Below the pieces are notes generated by a model. The model was not told where the DNA came from. It made no database searches and worked only from the letters and a program-made list of their open reading frames with translations. The position numbers and the translations under genes are program-made. This document shows positions 32,868-41,729 of a DNA stretch of 64,000 nt, in pieces (the first letter of the stretch is position 1; each line of letters starts with the position of its first letter). Origin of the DNA: Planctomicrobium piriforme (GTDB taxonomy: Bacteria > Planctomycetota > Planctomycetia > Planctomycetales > Planctomycetaceae); contig NZ_FOQD01000002.1 of NCBI RefSeq assembly GCF_900113665.1, positions 1 through 64,000 on the forward strand, in the 5' to 3' direction.

Positions 32868-34466
32868 CTACTTCTTTTCCATCGTGTCGAAGTACTTCTT
32901 GATGCCATCCACATAGCCGGGGGGGATTTCTTCGGCGTTGATGACTTCATCCAGCGACTGCCGGATTTCGCCGACGATCTTTTTGTAGTTCTGATCCTGC
33001 ATCTCGCCGGATTCGGAAACTCCCTTGGCCGACATCGACATCAGGATTTTTCCCTTCTGAATTGCCGACTTCGATTTCTCATCGACAAAGTTGGTGGCGA
33101 CGGAGTCGTCTTCTTCGACTTCGCCCCCCTTCCCCTGGCCTTCGTTGCCGGTGCCTTCACCCTGTTGATACTGACGCGCGAGTTCGGCATAAAGTTTGGC
33201 GTAGTCGGCGAGGGTCTGTTCGCCATCAGCCCCTTCTTCACCCGGCTTGTTGCAGTTCCCCTTGCACTGCTTCGCCATGCTGACGAGTCGCAGTGCATCT
33301 TCGAGATCCTTCAAGTCACGGGAGGACTGAGCAAGATTCTGCATCTCTTTCTGCGTCAGTTCGATCGATTCTTCGAGGGCTTCCAGCGCCTCTTTGGTCA
33401 TTCCCTGCTGCTTGGCCGCCTGCATCTGCTGCTGTGCCCTTTGCAGGGCCGCGCTCAACGACTTCGAGCCGGTTCGAGTCTGGGCAAAGTCGGACAGCTC
33501 TTTCAATTCTTTTTGCAGCTCGCGTTCGAGCTCAGAGCGTTCGACCGGGTCGGACGACTGGGCCAGCTTCTGCATGTCGGATTGAATCTTCTCGAGCTGC
33601 TTCTGCAGGCTGTCGCTTTTCCCCTGCTGAAGTTCTTCCTGCCATTTGCGGAACTGATCCTGATCGTGCTGCTGGCCGAGTTGCTGATCGCCTGCGATTC
33701 GTTCGAACAGCGGCTTCAAATCGCCGGAGCTGAGTTTCCGATACATCTCGCCGATCTGCTTCTGTTCGGCGTTCAGGCGTTCGAGATTCTGCTGAGGCTG
33801 TTGCGGCTGCATTTTCTGGAACGTCGATTTGAGCTGCTCGAGCGCCCGTTCGATCTCTTCCGAGTTTTCCTTTTCGACATCTTTCTGAGCTAGTTGCGCC
33901 TGCCGGGCCTGAGTCTGCTGCTTCGTTTCCTCCAGCAGTTTCTGAGCTTCTGTCTGTTGCTTTGCTGCGGCGACTTTGCCAAACGGGTCGAGAGTCGGAA
34001 CGAGAACTGTTCCCAGTGCGAGGATGCTTGCCGCGACGCCTGCCACCAGCGAACGTCGCTCCCACTGAAACGGGGCGACCTCTCGGGGAGAAATGGAACC
34101 CGCCAACTGTTCGGCATCACGCGCGACGAGCGGGGCGTATTCCAGATCAGAGTCTTTGAGCGAAGCCAGCGTCAGAAACAGATCCTGGGTCTGTCTGGAA
34201 CGGTCGATGGCCGAAGCGGTTTCGAGTGTCGTCACACGACCTGGCCAGAGCACCGCCGTCAGCATCGACAGGCCCGGCAAAATCGCCAGCGACCAGGGAG
34301 AAAACCAGTCGGCGAACGTCCCTGTCAGTCGGGCGGTGAGCAGCAGCAGGCCGTACAGTACTGAGAAGAAGACGAAGGCGAGAAACGCCCGGGATGCGAA
34401 TCGAGACACCGACAGCCGCCGGTGAACTTGACGTAAGAGCTTATCGGAATTGGGGAAGTGAAGCAT
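32868..34466 (-). CDS. Membrane-anchored coiled-coil protein (DUF4175-like, short form)
   Basis: A 532-aa protein with two N-terminal membrane helices (FLAFVFFSVLYGLLLLTARL; WSLAILPGLSMLTAVLWPG) and a third near residue 145 (SLVAGVAASILALGTVLV). The rest is highly charged, Gln-rich and heptad-like (QLKSTFQKMQPQQPQQNLER, QELQQGKSDSLQKQLEKIQS), then Gly-rich and acidic, ending in a short helical domain. Its plan is a reduced version of the 1483-aa protein at 5955-10406. ATG 34464-34466 was chosen for the GGAAGG in front (6-11 nt). It lies 164 nt upstream of the iron-type ABC operon on the same strand, separated by an R5 pair, so cotranscription is uncertain. Function unknown. Confidence 0.75.
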   Translation of the reverse strand: MLHFPNSDKLLRQVHRRLSVSRFASRAFLAFVFFSVLYGLLLLTARLTGTFADWFSPWSLAILPGLSMLTAVLWPGRVTTLETASAIDRSRQTQDLFLTLASLKDSDLEYAPLVARDAEQLAGSISPREVAPFQWERRSLVAGVAASILALGTVLVPTLDPFGKVAAAKQQTEAQKLLEETKQQTQARQAQLAQKDVEKENSEEIERALEQLKSTFQKMQPQQPQQNLERLNAEQKQIGEMYRKLSSGDLKPLFERIAGDQQLGQQHDQDQFRKWQEELQQGKSDSLQKQLEKIQSDMQKLAQSSDPVERSELERELQKELKELSDFAQTRTGSKSLSAALQRAQQQMQAAKQQGMTKEALEALEESIELTQKEMQNLAQSSRDLKDLEDALRLVSMAKQCKGNCNKPGEEGADGEQTLADYAKLYAELARQYQQGEGTGNEGQGKGGEVEEDDSVATNFVDEKSKSAIQKGKILMSMSAKGVSESGEMQDQNYKKIVGEIRQSLDEVINAEEIPPGYVDGIKKYFDTMEKK

Positions 34467-34718
34467 AAACCACCTTCCGGAACGGACAATTTTCCGCTCA
34501 TGTCGCGATCGACGGGCTTCCAGCAAAAGCCAGACAGCCGCAACCTGTACGCATTCAGGATACGGCCTGTTGGAAGAAGGAACAATTGCGACCGCAAAAT
34601 CGGACTGCGAAATTTTCCTGTTCCGGGCGAAATGGGGCGTGATATTCCCATTGCGGCCGCGCCAGATCGCTTGTCACCGACATTCGCTCCCCACCGTCAC
34701 CGCCGCGAGATCAGAACC

Positions 34719-35021
34719 ATGCAACCCACTCGTCACCAGGTTTTCGGAACCCAAGGTTACTTCGCCATGGCGGTCGGCGGAGTGTTTGGGGCGCTCGCCA
34801 GCGGGTCAGGCTGGCTGTGGATGATGGGTGCCCAGATTGAACTGTCGACCGGGTTCGTTCTCCCCTTGATCGGAACGGTGTTATTGCTGTGGGGCGCGAC
34901 TGTCGGAACGGCGGCCGTCGCCCGAGTGCTGGAATGGCAAGCTGTGTCGGCTACTCGGACAGAAGTGCCGGTTGTGGCGAAGGGGCAGAACGCACTGCAG
35001 CGCGGACGCTCAGCGGGCTGA
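34719..35021 (+). CDS. Small membrane hypothetical protein (100 aa)
   Basis: A 100-aa protein with two predicted membrane segments (YFAMAVGGVFGALASGSGWLW and FVLPLIGTVLLLWGATVG) and a short basic C-terminal tail. The ATG at 34719 (MQPTRHQVFG) was preferred; the in-frame upstream extension to 34458 is not protein-like. It diverges from the coiled-coil gene across 252 nt and runs convergently into the DUF6580 gene, overlapping it by 71 nt (34951-35021). The overlap makes the last third of the protein less certain. No family recognised. Confidence 0.5.
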   Translation: MQPTRHQVFGTQGYFAMAVGGVFGALASGSGWLWMMGAQIELSTGFVLPLIGTVLLLWGATVGTAAVARVLEWQAVSATRTEVPVVAKGQNALQRGRSAG

Positions 35022-35586
35022 ACAAGACCGCTCCAAACAGAATCGTGCTGAGGACGGTGTTGCGGAGAAACGGCAATCCGGCGGCATAGCAGGCGAGAAG
35101 CCCCGCAGGCGTGTCGGGGTATGTCGGATACGCCTGCCAGACGACCGTGTTCGTGATCAGGAAGAACAGCACGCAGCTCACGGCCCCGATCGCGACCAGT
35201 CGCGCAGGCGACTGAGACGTTTTCAACAGAAGGCCAAGTGCCGCGCAAATTGCAGTCGCCACATAGACGCTGAGCGAGACCGGAACAGAAATCAGATCAG
35301 GCCGGCCTGTCACTGCCAGAATCGCGACGTCTCCCAGAAACATCATCGAAACCGGGAGCCAGATCGCCGTACGCGGCGAACTATAAAACGCGCCGCCGAA
35401 CAGGCACAGCGGAATCAGCGGCGAGAAATTCCACGGATAGATGCTCACCGACATGTCGAGCGGCAAACCGAACCGCGACAGCACGAACGGCAGCAGACGA
35501 ATCGACAGCGTGTAGGCAAACAGGAAGGCAATCACCGGCCAGCGAACGGTGACTTGTTCCTTCGAGGGGGCGGTATTTGGCTGCAT
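34951..35586 (-). CDS. DUF6580-like integral membrane protein
   Basis: A 211-aa protein with about six membrane segments, including VIAFLFAYTLSIRLLPFVL, SPLIPLCLFGGAFYSSPRTA, VPVSLSVYVATAICAALGLL and ALPFLRNTVLSTILFGAVLF. The pattern LFGGAFYSS ... SCVLFFLITNTVVWQ ... YPDTPAGLLACYAAGLPFLRNT fits DUF6580, a family resembling S-components of ECF-type uptake systems. A transport role is inference; no partner is adjacent. The start at 35586 (MQPNTAPSK) follows AGAGATC; a longer reading would enter the R4 repeat at 35608. The 3' end overlaps the convergent gene 34719-35021. Confidence 0.78.
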   Translation of the reverse strand: MQPNTAPSKEQVTVRWPVIAFLFAYTLSIRLLPFVLSRFGLPLDMSVSIYPWNFSPLIPLCLFGGAFYSSPRTAIWLPVSMMFLGDVAILAVTGRPDLISVPVSLSVYVATAICAALGLLLKTSQSPARLVAIGAVSCVLFFLITNTVVWQAYPTYPDTPAGLLACYAAGLPFLRNTVLSTILFGAVLFSPLSVRAAVRSAPSPQPALLSE

Positions 35587-35607
35587 GGTGGATCTCTTGT
35601 CTTGATG

Positions 35608-35690
35608 AATTTCGAAATCCGAAGCACGAAATCCGAAACGCATTCAGTATTGTGAATGAAGTTTCGAACTTCGAAATTCATGCTTCAGGT
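35608..35690. repeat. R4 inverted pair
   Basis: TTTCGAAATCCGAAGCACGA (from 35610) and the inverse GTTTCGAACTTCGAAATTCA (from 35661) lie about 20 nt apart between two minus-strand genes. Confidence 0.75.
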
Positions 35691-35707
35691 TTTGGCTGCA
35701 ACAACCG

Positions 35708-36079
35708 TTAATCCTTGTTCAACTTCTTCTGAAGATCCTCGATGTACTTGAGGTCCTTTGGGATTTCCCCGTAGGTGGTCATCAGTCCGTGTTTTGGACA
35801 GGTGAAAGCTTTCGGGTTGGTCTCTGGGCTTGCGTCCAAAGGGACATCTTTCCATCGATCGCAGCCTGGGCACTGGGCACAGTAGGCTGCTCTCGTAATG
35901 GTCTCTTTCCCGGTCTTGGGATTCTTCGTCGGCAGCACGGTGGTGGGCCGGGCCTTGAAGATGTAGCGGGATTGGGTGTCGATGACCACCACATAGTCTT
36001 TTGCGTCCTTGGTTTCCTCCCCGGCGTAGGCGGGGGCGATCACCAGGAGGAGCAGACAAGTAGAGAATAGTTTATGCAT
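35708..36079 (-). CDS. Secreted small protein with possible zinc-ribbon (123 aa)
   Basis: A 123-aa protein with a signal peptide (MHKLFSTCLLLLVIAPAYAG). The mature part carries cysteines arranged as CAQCPGC and, about 28 residues on, CPKHG, suggesting a small metal-binding or disulfide-stabilised domain. No family recognised. It is the last gene of a three-gene cluster (2 nt after the lipoprotein gene) led by the DUF1559 protein and preceded by a cobalamin riboswitch. It probably functions with those two proteins in the envelope. Confidence 0.7.
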   Translation of the reverse strand: MHKLFSTCLLLLVIAPAYAGEETKDAKDYVVVIDTQSRYIFKARPTTVLPTKNPKTGKETITRAAYCAQCPGCDRWKDVPLDASPETNPKAFTCPKHGLMTTYGEIPKDLKYIEDLQKKLNKD

Positions 36080-36081
36080 GG

Positions 36082-36372
36082 TTATGGTCCGTTCAACAGG
36101 TGAGTCGTGACTGCCTGAACCTCAGGATCTTTTGAATGCTGATTCAGGTTGGTGATTTCAGCTCGATACAACTTGGCGGAGAGGGGCTTCTTCTGTAAGA
36201 AGATCAGTCCTCGCTTCACATTCTTGACGTCGGAGGAATTCAGGTCATTTTGGACCCTGGTGAATTCCTCTTTAGAGGTCTGGTATCTCGTGAGCAGGTC
36301 CTCTTCCGAAAGTGTTGGGGCCTTTGAACAGCCGCATAACAACAATAAAGCAATGGTGAGGCAGGTTCGCAT
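36082..36372 (-). CDS. Small lipoprotein (96 aa)
   Basis: A 96-aa protein with a short type II signal peptide ending in LLLLCGC, so the cysteine at residue 15 should be lipidated. The mature part is helical and charged (SEEDLLTRYQTSKEEFTRVQ). No family recognised. It lies 3 nt after the DUF1559 gene and 2 nt before the next gene, so it is the middle member of a tight operon. Predicted to sit on a membrane face of the envelope. Confidence 0.7.
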   Translation of the reverse strand: MRTCLTIALLLLCGCSKAPTLSEEDLLTRYQTSKEEFTRVQNDLNSSDVKNVKRGLIFLQKKPLSAKLYRAEITNLNQHSKDPEVQAVTTHLLNGP

Positions 36373-36375
36373 GAT

Positions 36376-37359
<984 letters not shown>

Positions 37360-37365
37360 GACAAT

Positions 37366-37370
37366 CTCCC
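37366..37370 (-). promoter_or_regulatory. Ribosome binding site of the DUF1559 gene
   Basis: GGGAG on the minus strand, 6 nt before GTG 37357-37359. It supports translation beginning upstream of the R2 repeat. Confidence 0.6.
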
Positions 37371-37467
37371 GTTGTCTGCCTGCGCAGGCGAGAACCTATT
37401 CGCAGGCAATACGTCGTGACCAATGAGGAGGGTCGCAGAACGAAAAGCATCGCGCAGGTCGACTGAC

Positions 37468-37567
37468 GGCAGCAAGCTGCCAGACAGGAAATCAATTCAA
37501 CGACCTGATGCGCCCGCCCTGAGCAAAGCGGGCATCGTGAAGCCGATCGCGCACGCCGTGCGCGATC
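37468..37567 (-). other. Hairpins between riboswitch and DUF1559 gene
   Basis: Three strong stem-loops: GGCAGC/GCTGCC at about 37468-37481; GCCCGC/GCGGGC at 37512-37532; and a perfect 10-bp stem GATCGCGCAC/GTGCGCGATC with a 3-nt loop at 37545-37567. None has a U-run on the minus strand, so they are not obvious intrinsic terminators. They may be parts of the riboswitch expression platform or an mRNA leader structure. Confidence 0.5.
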
Positions 37568-37619
37568 TTTCGTCCGGTTGCGGCCTTTGACCTCGAAGGT
37601 TCCGACAGTTCACGAATTC

Positions 37620-37790
37620 TGGGCAGGTCTTCTGACTTCCGGATCGTCCGACTCACCGCGCCTTCCCGCGTCGATTCTTGACGCAGTGGCGATTGCGGCT
37701 TTTGTCCCCGGTTACAGCGGCGGGACCGCGACGGAATTGCACCGTCTTCCCTATTCTCCCGTAAGCGACACGCTCGCGGGCACCCGATTC
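37620..37790 (-). promoter_or_regulatory. Cobalamin riboswitch
   Basis: On the minus strand the region shows the canonical order of the B12 riboswitch core: GGGAA and GGTGCAATTCC, then GCGGTCCCGCCGCTGTAACC with GGGGA, then GCCACTG, GGGAAGGCG, and the B12 box AGTCAGAAGACCTGCC (37622-37637). It points leftward, to the DUF1559 operon starting at 37359; no other gene lies between. The plus-strand uppP gene is in the wrong orientation. By family it binds adenosyl- or methylcobalamin and lowers downstream expression when bound. Exact outer stem limits are approximate. Confidence 0.92.
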
Positions 37791-37982
37791 GATTTGCGGA
37801 TGCTACGAAAGTTTCAGTTGAAGTCAATTGCCAGCCTGCACAATTGGACTGAAGTGCACAAGTGGGAACCGTACCGACCCTCCGAGTTCCGCACACCAGA
37901 AAACGTCTGGCAGGCCGTCAGGCATTGCAGTAAGGTGCCCTCGGCAATCCGAATTTCGAACCACTGAAGAGTGCGTGGCCAT

Positions 37983-38750
37983 ATGAGTTTGTGGGAAATT
38001 ATTCTGCTGGGGATCGTGCAGGGGATCTCCGAATTTCTGCCGATCAGTTCGGACGGGCATTTGGTCGTCATCGAGGCCCTGCTGGGCCACAAGACCGAGA
38101 ATCTCTCTCTCAACATTGCCCTGCATTTCGGCACGCTGCTGTCGATTCTACTGGTGTACCGCAAAGACATTATTCCGGTCCTCAAGCAGCCGAAACTCGT
38201 GGCGGCAATTGTCGTGGCGACCTTGCCCGTCGTGATCGCGGGGGCGTTGCTCGGCGACATGTTTGAAGCCGCTTCCAATTCTCCGCTGATCGCTGGTTTT
38301 GGACTGCTCTACACCGCCGGCCTGCTGTTCATGACGCCGGGGATCGACAACGGCACGCGGGAGATGAAAGACATCCGGCTGCGTGACGCACTCGTCATCG
38401 GCTTGCTGCAGGCGGTGGCTCCCTTGCCGGGCGTCTCGCGTTCCGGCAGCACGATTGTCGGCGCACTGCTGATGGGCATTCGCCGGGACGCTGCCGCCAA
38501 CTTCTCGTTCTATATCGCGGTCCCTGCAATTGCCGGTGCCGTTCTCAAAGAGATGCTGTTCGACGATCCCATCCTGACAGTCTCGATGGCCTACATCTCC
38601 ATCGGGGCAGGGGTCGCCTTTGCGGTCGGCGTGGTGGCCCTGTACGGATTGCTGCGCATCGTTTCAGCCCGAAAGCTGATCTGGTTCGCCTGGTATGTGC
38701 TGGCGCTGGCGATTGCCACGATTTTTGGCAGCTTGAACGGGTGGCTGTAG
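37983..38750 (+). CDS. uppP: Undecaprenyl-diphosphatase UppP/BacA
   Basis: A 255-aa polytopic membrane enzyme that hydrolyses undecaprenyl diphosphate to the monophosphate, recycling the lipid carrier for cell-wall and surface-polymer synthesis. Both BacA signatures are visible: GISEFLPISSDGHL near residue 15 (catalytic Glu; Asp replaces the more usual Thr before Gly) and PLPGVSRSGSTIVG near residue 145. About eight hydrophobic segments; length normal. ATG 37983 (MSLWEI) has GAAGAG about 10 nt upstream and was preferred to GTG 37971. Its promoter must lie to the left, antisense to the riboswitch region. Bacitracin tolerance is a known consequence of this family. Confidence 0.95.
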   Translation: MSLWEIILLGIVQGISEFLPISSDGHLVVIEALLGHKTENLSLNIALHFGTLLSILLVYRKDIIPVLKQPKLVAAIVVATLPVVIAGALLGDMFEAASNSPLIAGFGLLYTAGLLFMTPGIDNGTREMKDIRLRDALVIGLLQAVAPLPGVSRSGSTIVGALLMGIRRDAAANFSFYIAVPAIAGAVLKEMLFDDPILTVSMAYISIGAGVAFAVGVVALYGLLRIVSARKLIWFAWYVLALAIATIFGSLNGWL

Positions 38751-38757
38751 AGCCGGG

Positions 38758-38794
38758 AAGTTGAGTGTTGAGGGACGAGTGTTGAGTGTGGGGG
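38758..38794. repeat. R2-like repeat
   Basis: AAGTTGAGTGTTGAGGGACG then AGTGTTGAGTGTGGGGG, immediately after the uppP stop. It is a variant of the R2 type and is related to 37323-37353. Confidence 0.6.
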
Positions 38795-38850
38795 AGCGAA
38801 CTGCCTGGATCGCCGCATAACCTCATCACTGCTCTTCGGTGAGAAGAAGT

Positions 38851-39033
38851 ATGAACTTCAAAAGACTGTCGGATCGTCCGAACCGAATCATCCGCAATCG
38901 GCGGCTCAACGAAGACGAAGCCGCTCGGTATGCGGCGATTCGCGATCAGGCGGAGCTTGAGCTTTCGGAGATTCTGAAACGCGACGAGCAATCAGCCGAC
39001 AAGAGGCCCACCATTTTTGGTGCTTCTGAATAG
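38851..39033 (+). CDS. Small hypothetical protein (60 aa)
   Basis: A 60-aa charged protein (MNFKRLSDRPNRIIRNRRLN, then DEDEAAR-like and KRDEQSADKRPTIFGASE). The ATG is preceded by GAGAAGAAGT, a reasonable ribosome binding site. It contains an arginine-rich N-terminal half and an acidic helical second half (EAARYAAIRDQAELELSEIL). No family recognised. It follows uppP by 100 nt, separated by an R2-like repeat, and converges on the carboxypeptidase gene. Predicted cytoplasmic. Confidence 0.5.
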   Translation: MNFKRLSDRPNRIIRNRRLNEDEAARYAAIRDQAELELSEILKRDEQSADKRPTIFGASE

Positions 39034-39057
39034 GCGATCTGATCGTCGTGTCGTTGA

Positions 39058-40575
39058 TCACAGGCGATACAACTGCCCGAACTTGCCGCGCAGGTGGCGC
39101 AGGAGCGGTTCGGAGGACAAGGGCTGGCCGGTGACGACTTCGACCAGTTGCGGTGCGTGATACCGTTTGCCGTGGCTGTGGATGTTGGTCTTGAGCCATT
39201 CCCGCAGCGGGTGGAATTCGCCTCGACGGAACTGCTCGTTCAGGTCTCCGAGGTCGGCATTGGCTTTTTCGAAGAACTGGCTCGCATACATATTTCCCAG
39301 AGAATACGTTGGGAAGTAGCCGATCAGCCCGGCGCCCCAATGCACATCCTGCAGGCAGCCGAGCGCGTCGTTGGGCGGCGTCATCCCGAAGTAACGGGAA
39401 AAGGCGTCGTTCCACGCCCCTGGCACGTCGGCGACGGAGAGCGCACCCGAGATCAACGCCTGTTCGATTTCGAATCGCAGCATGATGTGCAAGTTGTAGG
39501 TCACTTCGTCGGCTTCAACTCGAATCCAGCTCGGTCGCACGTCGTTAATCACCTGATGAAATTGCTGCAGCGAGACATTCCCCAGTGCATCAGGGAATGC
39601 GGACTGAGTCTGAGGATAGAAGAACTCCCAGAACGCCAGGCTGCGGCCCACGAGATTCTCCCACATCCGCGACTGCGACTCGTGAATCCCCAGCGAGCAG
39701 GCTTCGCCGGTCCCAAGACCAAAATCGGCGGTTGACAGTCCCTGTTCATAAATCCCGTGGCCCGACTCGTGCAGTGTTCCGAACAGCGAACCGGAAAAGT
39801 GATATTCGTTGTAGCGGGTGGTCATGCGGCAATCGCCGGGACCGATGCTCGAACAAAACGGATGTGCCGCAATATCGAGTCGACCTGCCTGAAAGTCGAA
39901 GCCGATCATCCGGGCGGCGTCGAGGCTGAGCGACTTCTGGCGATCGGTGGGATAATGCCGTTCCAGAATCGAAATGTCGGGCTGAACGCCTGAGGAACGG
40001 ATTGCCGAGACCAGTTCGACGAGCGTTTCCCGTAACGGGGAAAAAGCCCCCTGAATCTGCGCCACCGTCGCACCCGGCTCGTAGTCATCCAGCAGGGCGT
40101 CGTAACGCACTCCGGTCGAACTCCCGAGCGCGTCGGCTTCTTCCCGTTTGAGGTCGATCATCTGCGTCAGCCACGGCTGAAACTTCGCAAAATTGCTTTC
40201 GTGCCTGGCTTCGACCCAGGCTTGCTGCGAGAGGGTGCAGACGCGCGAAAGTTCTTCAACCAGCCGACGCGGCAATCTGGTGGAACGCTCGTAATTCCGT
40301 CGAGCTTCACGGACGTTGGCGGCGACGGGAGCGGCATGGCCTCCCAGTGCCTGTACGTCATCCAGTTGTGCCAGCAGATCGCCAATCGCCGGATCGGTGG
40401 CTCGGTCATGGCACAGGCCCGCCAGCAGAGACAACTGATTGGCTCGATGTTCGGCCCCGTGCGGCGGGAGATGCGTCTGTTCATCCCAGCTCAGCAGCGA
40501 CGCACAAGATCGCAAAACGGCCAGTTCTTTCAGCCGTTCAACAAGAGCCGTATAGGCCGCCGGGAGAGTCTCCAT
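39058..40575 (-). CDS. M32 family metallocarboxypeptidase
   Basis: A 505-aa thermostable-carboxypeptidase-1 (Taq) family enzyme, which removes C-terminal residues from peptides using a metal bound by HExxH. Seen: HESGHGIYEQG (about residues 266-276) with the downstream glutamate region LGIHESQSRMWENLVGRS, and the family motifs DLKREEADALGSSTGVRYDALLDDYEPG and HPFCSSIGPGDCRMTTRY. Length is typical. Start METLPAAYTALVERL. Cytoplasmic, monocistronic as far as visible. It diverges from coaX across a 365-nt region. Confidence 0.95.
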   Translation of the reverse strand: METLPAAYTALVERLKELAVLRSCASLLSWDEQTHLPPHGAEHRANQLSLLAGLCHDRATDPAIGDLLAQLDDVQALGGHAAPVAANVREARRNYERSTRLPRRLVEELSRVCTLSQQAWVEARHESNFAKFQPWLTQMIDLKREEADALGSSTGVRYDALLDDYEPGATVAQIQGAFSPLRETLVELVSAIRSSGVQPDISILERHYPTDRQKSLSLDAARMIGFDFQAGRLDIAAHPFCSSIGPGDCRMTTRYNEYHFSGSLFGTLHESGHGIYEQGLSTADFGLGTGEACSLGIHESQSRMWENLVGRSLAFWEFFYPQTQSAFPDALGNVSLQQFHQVINDVRPSWIRVEADEVTYNLHIMLRFEIEQALISGALSVADVPGAWNDAFSRYFGMTPPNDALGCLQDVHWGAGLIGYFPTYSLGNMYASQFFEKANADLGDLNEQFRRGEFHPLREWLKTNIHSHGKRYHAPQLVEVVTGQPLSSEPLLRHLRGKFGQLYRL

Positions 40576-40710
40576 CCGTGTCCACTTTCTTCGAATCCGT
40601 GATGACGTTACAGCAGGCGAGCGGCGATTTTAGAGGGAAGTTTGCAGTTGTGCAGCCCGACTGAGGGAAGTTCGCAAATTTTGAACGGAGTACGGAGCAA
40701 GCGTTGTGAA

Positions 40711-40789
40711 TTGTCCCGGACGCTCAGGGTTCGTGCTGGAATAGCGAGGTGCGATTTGTCCCGGGGCGGCGATTCAGCGTCCGGGACAA
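40711..40789. promoter_or_regulatory. Repeated TTGTCCCGG motif / 14-bp inverted repeat upstream of coaX
   Basis: The 365-nt gap 40576-40940 holds TTGTCCCGGACGCT (40711-40724) and its perfect inverse AGCGTCCGGGACAA (40776-40789), with another TTTGTCCCGG at about 40755. Three copies of TTGTCCCGG in 80 nt between divergent genes suggest an operator, a structured leader or a small repeat. Nothing else was seen in this gap. Confidence 0.4.
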
Positions 40790-40929
40790 TGAACCGAGCG
40801 CAGCACCTAAGCGCGGATGGTGCGCGAGCGGGGCAGTCGATATTGTGCGGAAGGACAGATTCCGGCCACAGATGAGTACGGATTCCTGCGGATTTCAAAA
40901 AATCAAGGCGTTTGATTCAACGCCGAATT

Positions 40930-40933
40930 GGAG
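40930..40933 (+). promoter_or_regulatory. Ribosome binding site deciding the coaX start
   Basis: GGAG, 7 nt before GTG 40941. It supports the short, family-sized reading of coaX over the longer in-frame extension to 40749. Confidence 0.6.
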
Positions 40934-40940
40934 TGTGAGA

Positions 40941-41729
40941 GTGAGTTGCCTGGTTGTGGATGCCGGACATACGCGAGTGAAGTTTGCTGCCTGTCGTCAG
41001 CAAGCCACGTCGTCGCTGCCTGAGGTGATCCGGTCCGCTGCTGTCATCTATGGCGAGCCGATCGACTGGTCTGCGATTGCAAGCTGGTTTGCAGGATCGG
41101 CTCCTCGGTCTGTCATTGTCATGGGGACCAATCTGGATCGGGCACAGCAGGTGATCCAGGCATGGCCTGCGGCGCTCCCCAGACCGACGCTGTTTTCAGA
41201 CAAACGCACGCTCCCGTTGAAAGTGGACGTTGAGTTTCCAGACAAGGTCGGCATGGACCGTCTCTTGAACGCCGTCGCCGCGAACCTGTTGCGTCGGCCA
41301 GATCAGCCGGCGATTACCGTTGGAACCGGCACGGCCATCACGGTGGATGTTATTGATGCCGACGGCGTCTTTCGCGGAGGCGCGATTTTTCCGGGGATTC
41401 TGCTCGGCGCGAAATCACTGCACATGGAGACGACCACGCTTCCGCATGTGAACGTCTGGGAACTCCTGAAAACCGAGCCGACAGTTGTGGGGAAGAATAC
41501 GGAGCAGGCAATTGCGAGCGGGCTCTACTGGGGACACCTCGGCGGCATCCGCGAACTGATCATGCGCCATACCGCCTGGCTGCAGACCACATGTTCCGTT
41601 CCACCGTTGGTGTTGCTGACCGGCGGGGCCAGCGGGATCGTCGCCCCCTATCTGCAGGACGCAAAGCTGGAAACCGAACTCTCGCTACGGGCACTGGCCG
41701 CCGTGGCCGATCAGGTGACAGCACCGTGA
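40941..41729 (+). CDS. coaX: Type III pantothenate kinase
   Basis: A 262-aa type III pantothenate kinase, catalysing ATP-dependent phosphorylation of pantothenate, the first step of CoA synthesis. The ASKHA-fold motifs are visible: phosphate 1 LVVDAGHTRVKF (family DxGNT; here DAGHT), VGMDRLLNAVAANLL, GTGTAITVDVID and GGAIFPGILLGAKSL, with the adenosine-binding LLTGGASG near the end. GTG 40941 gives the normal length. Its stop overlaps the GTG of the next gene by 4 nt (GTGA), so the MnmE-like GTPase is translationally coupled. Cytoplasmic. Confidence 0.9.
   Translation: MSCLVVDAGHTRVKFAACRQQATSSLPEVIRSAAVIYGEPIDWSAIASWFAGSAPRSVIVMGTNLDRAQQVIQAWPAALPRPTLFSDKRTLPLKVDVEFPDKVGMDRLLNAVAANLLRRPDQPAITVGTGTAITVDVIDADGVFRGGAIFPGILLGAKSLHMETTTLPHVNVWELLKTEPTVVGKNTEQAIASGLYWGHLGGIRELIMRHTAWLQTTCSVPPLVLLTGGASGIVAPYLQDAKLETELSLRALAAVADQVTAP

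Noticed and set aside
37492..37967. Open frames of 134 aa (minus) and 129 aa (plus) upstream of the DUF1559 operon
   Set aside because: Both run through the cobalamin riboswitch. Their residues are explained by conserved RNA elements, not by a protein.
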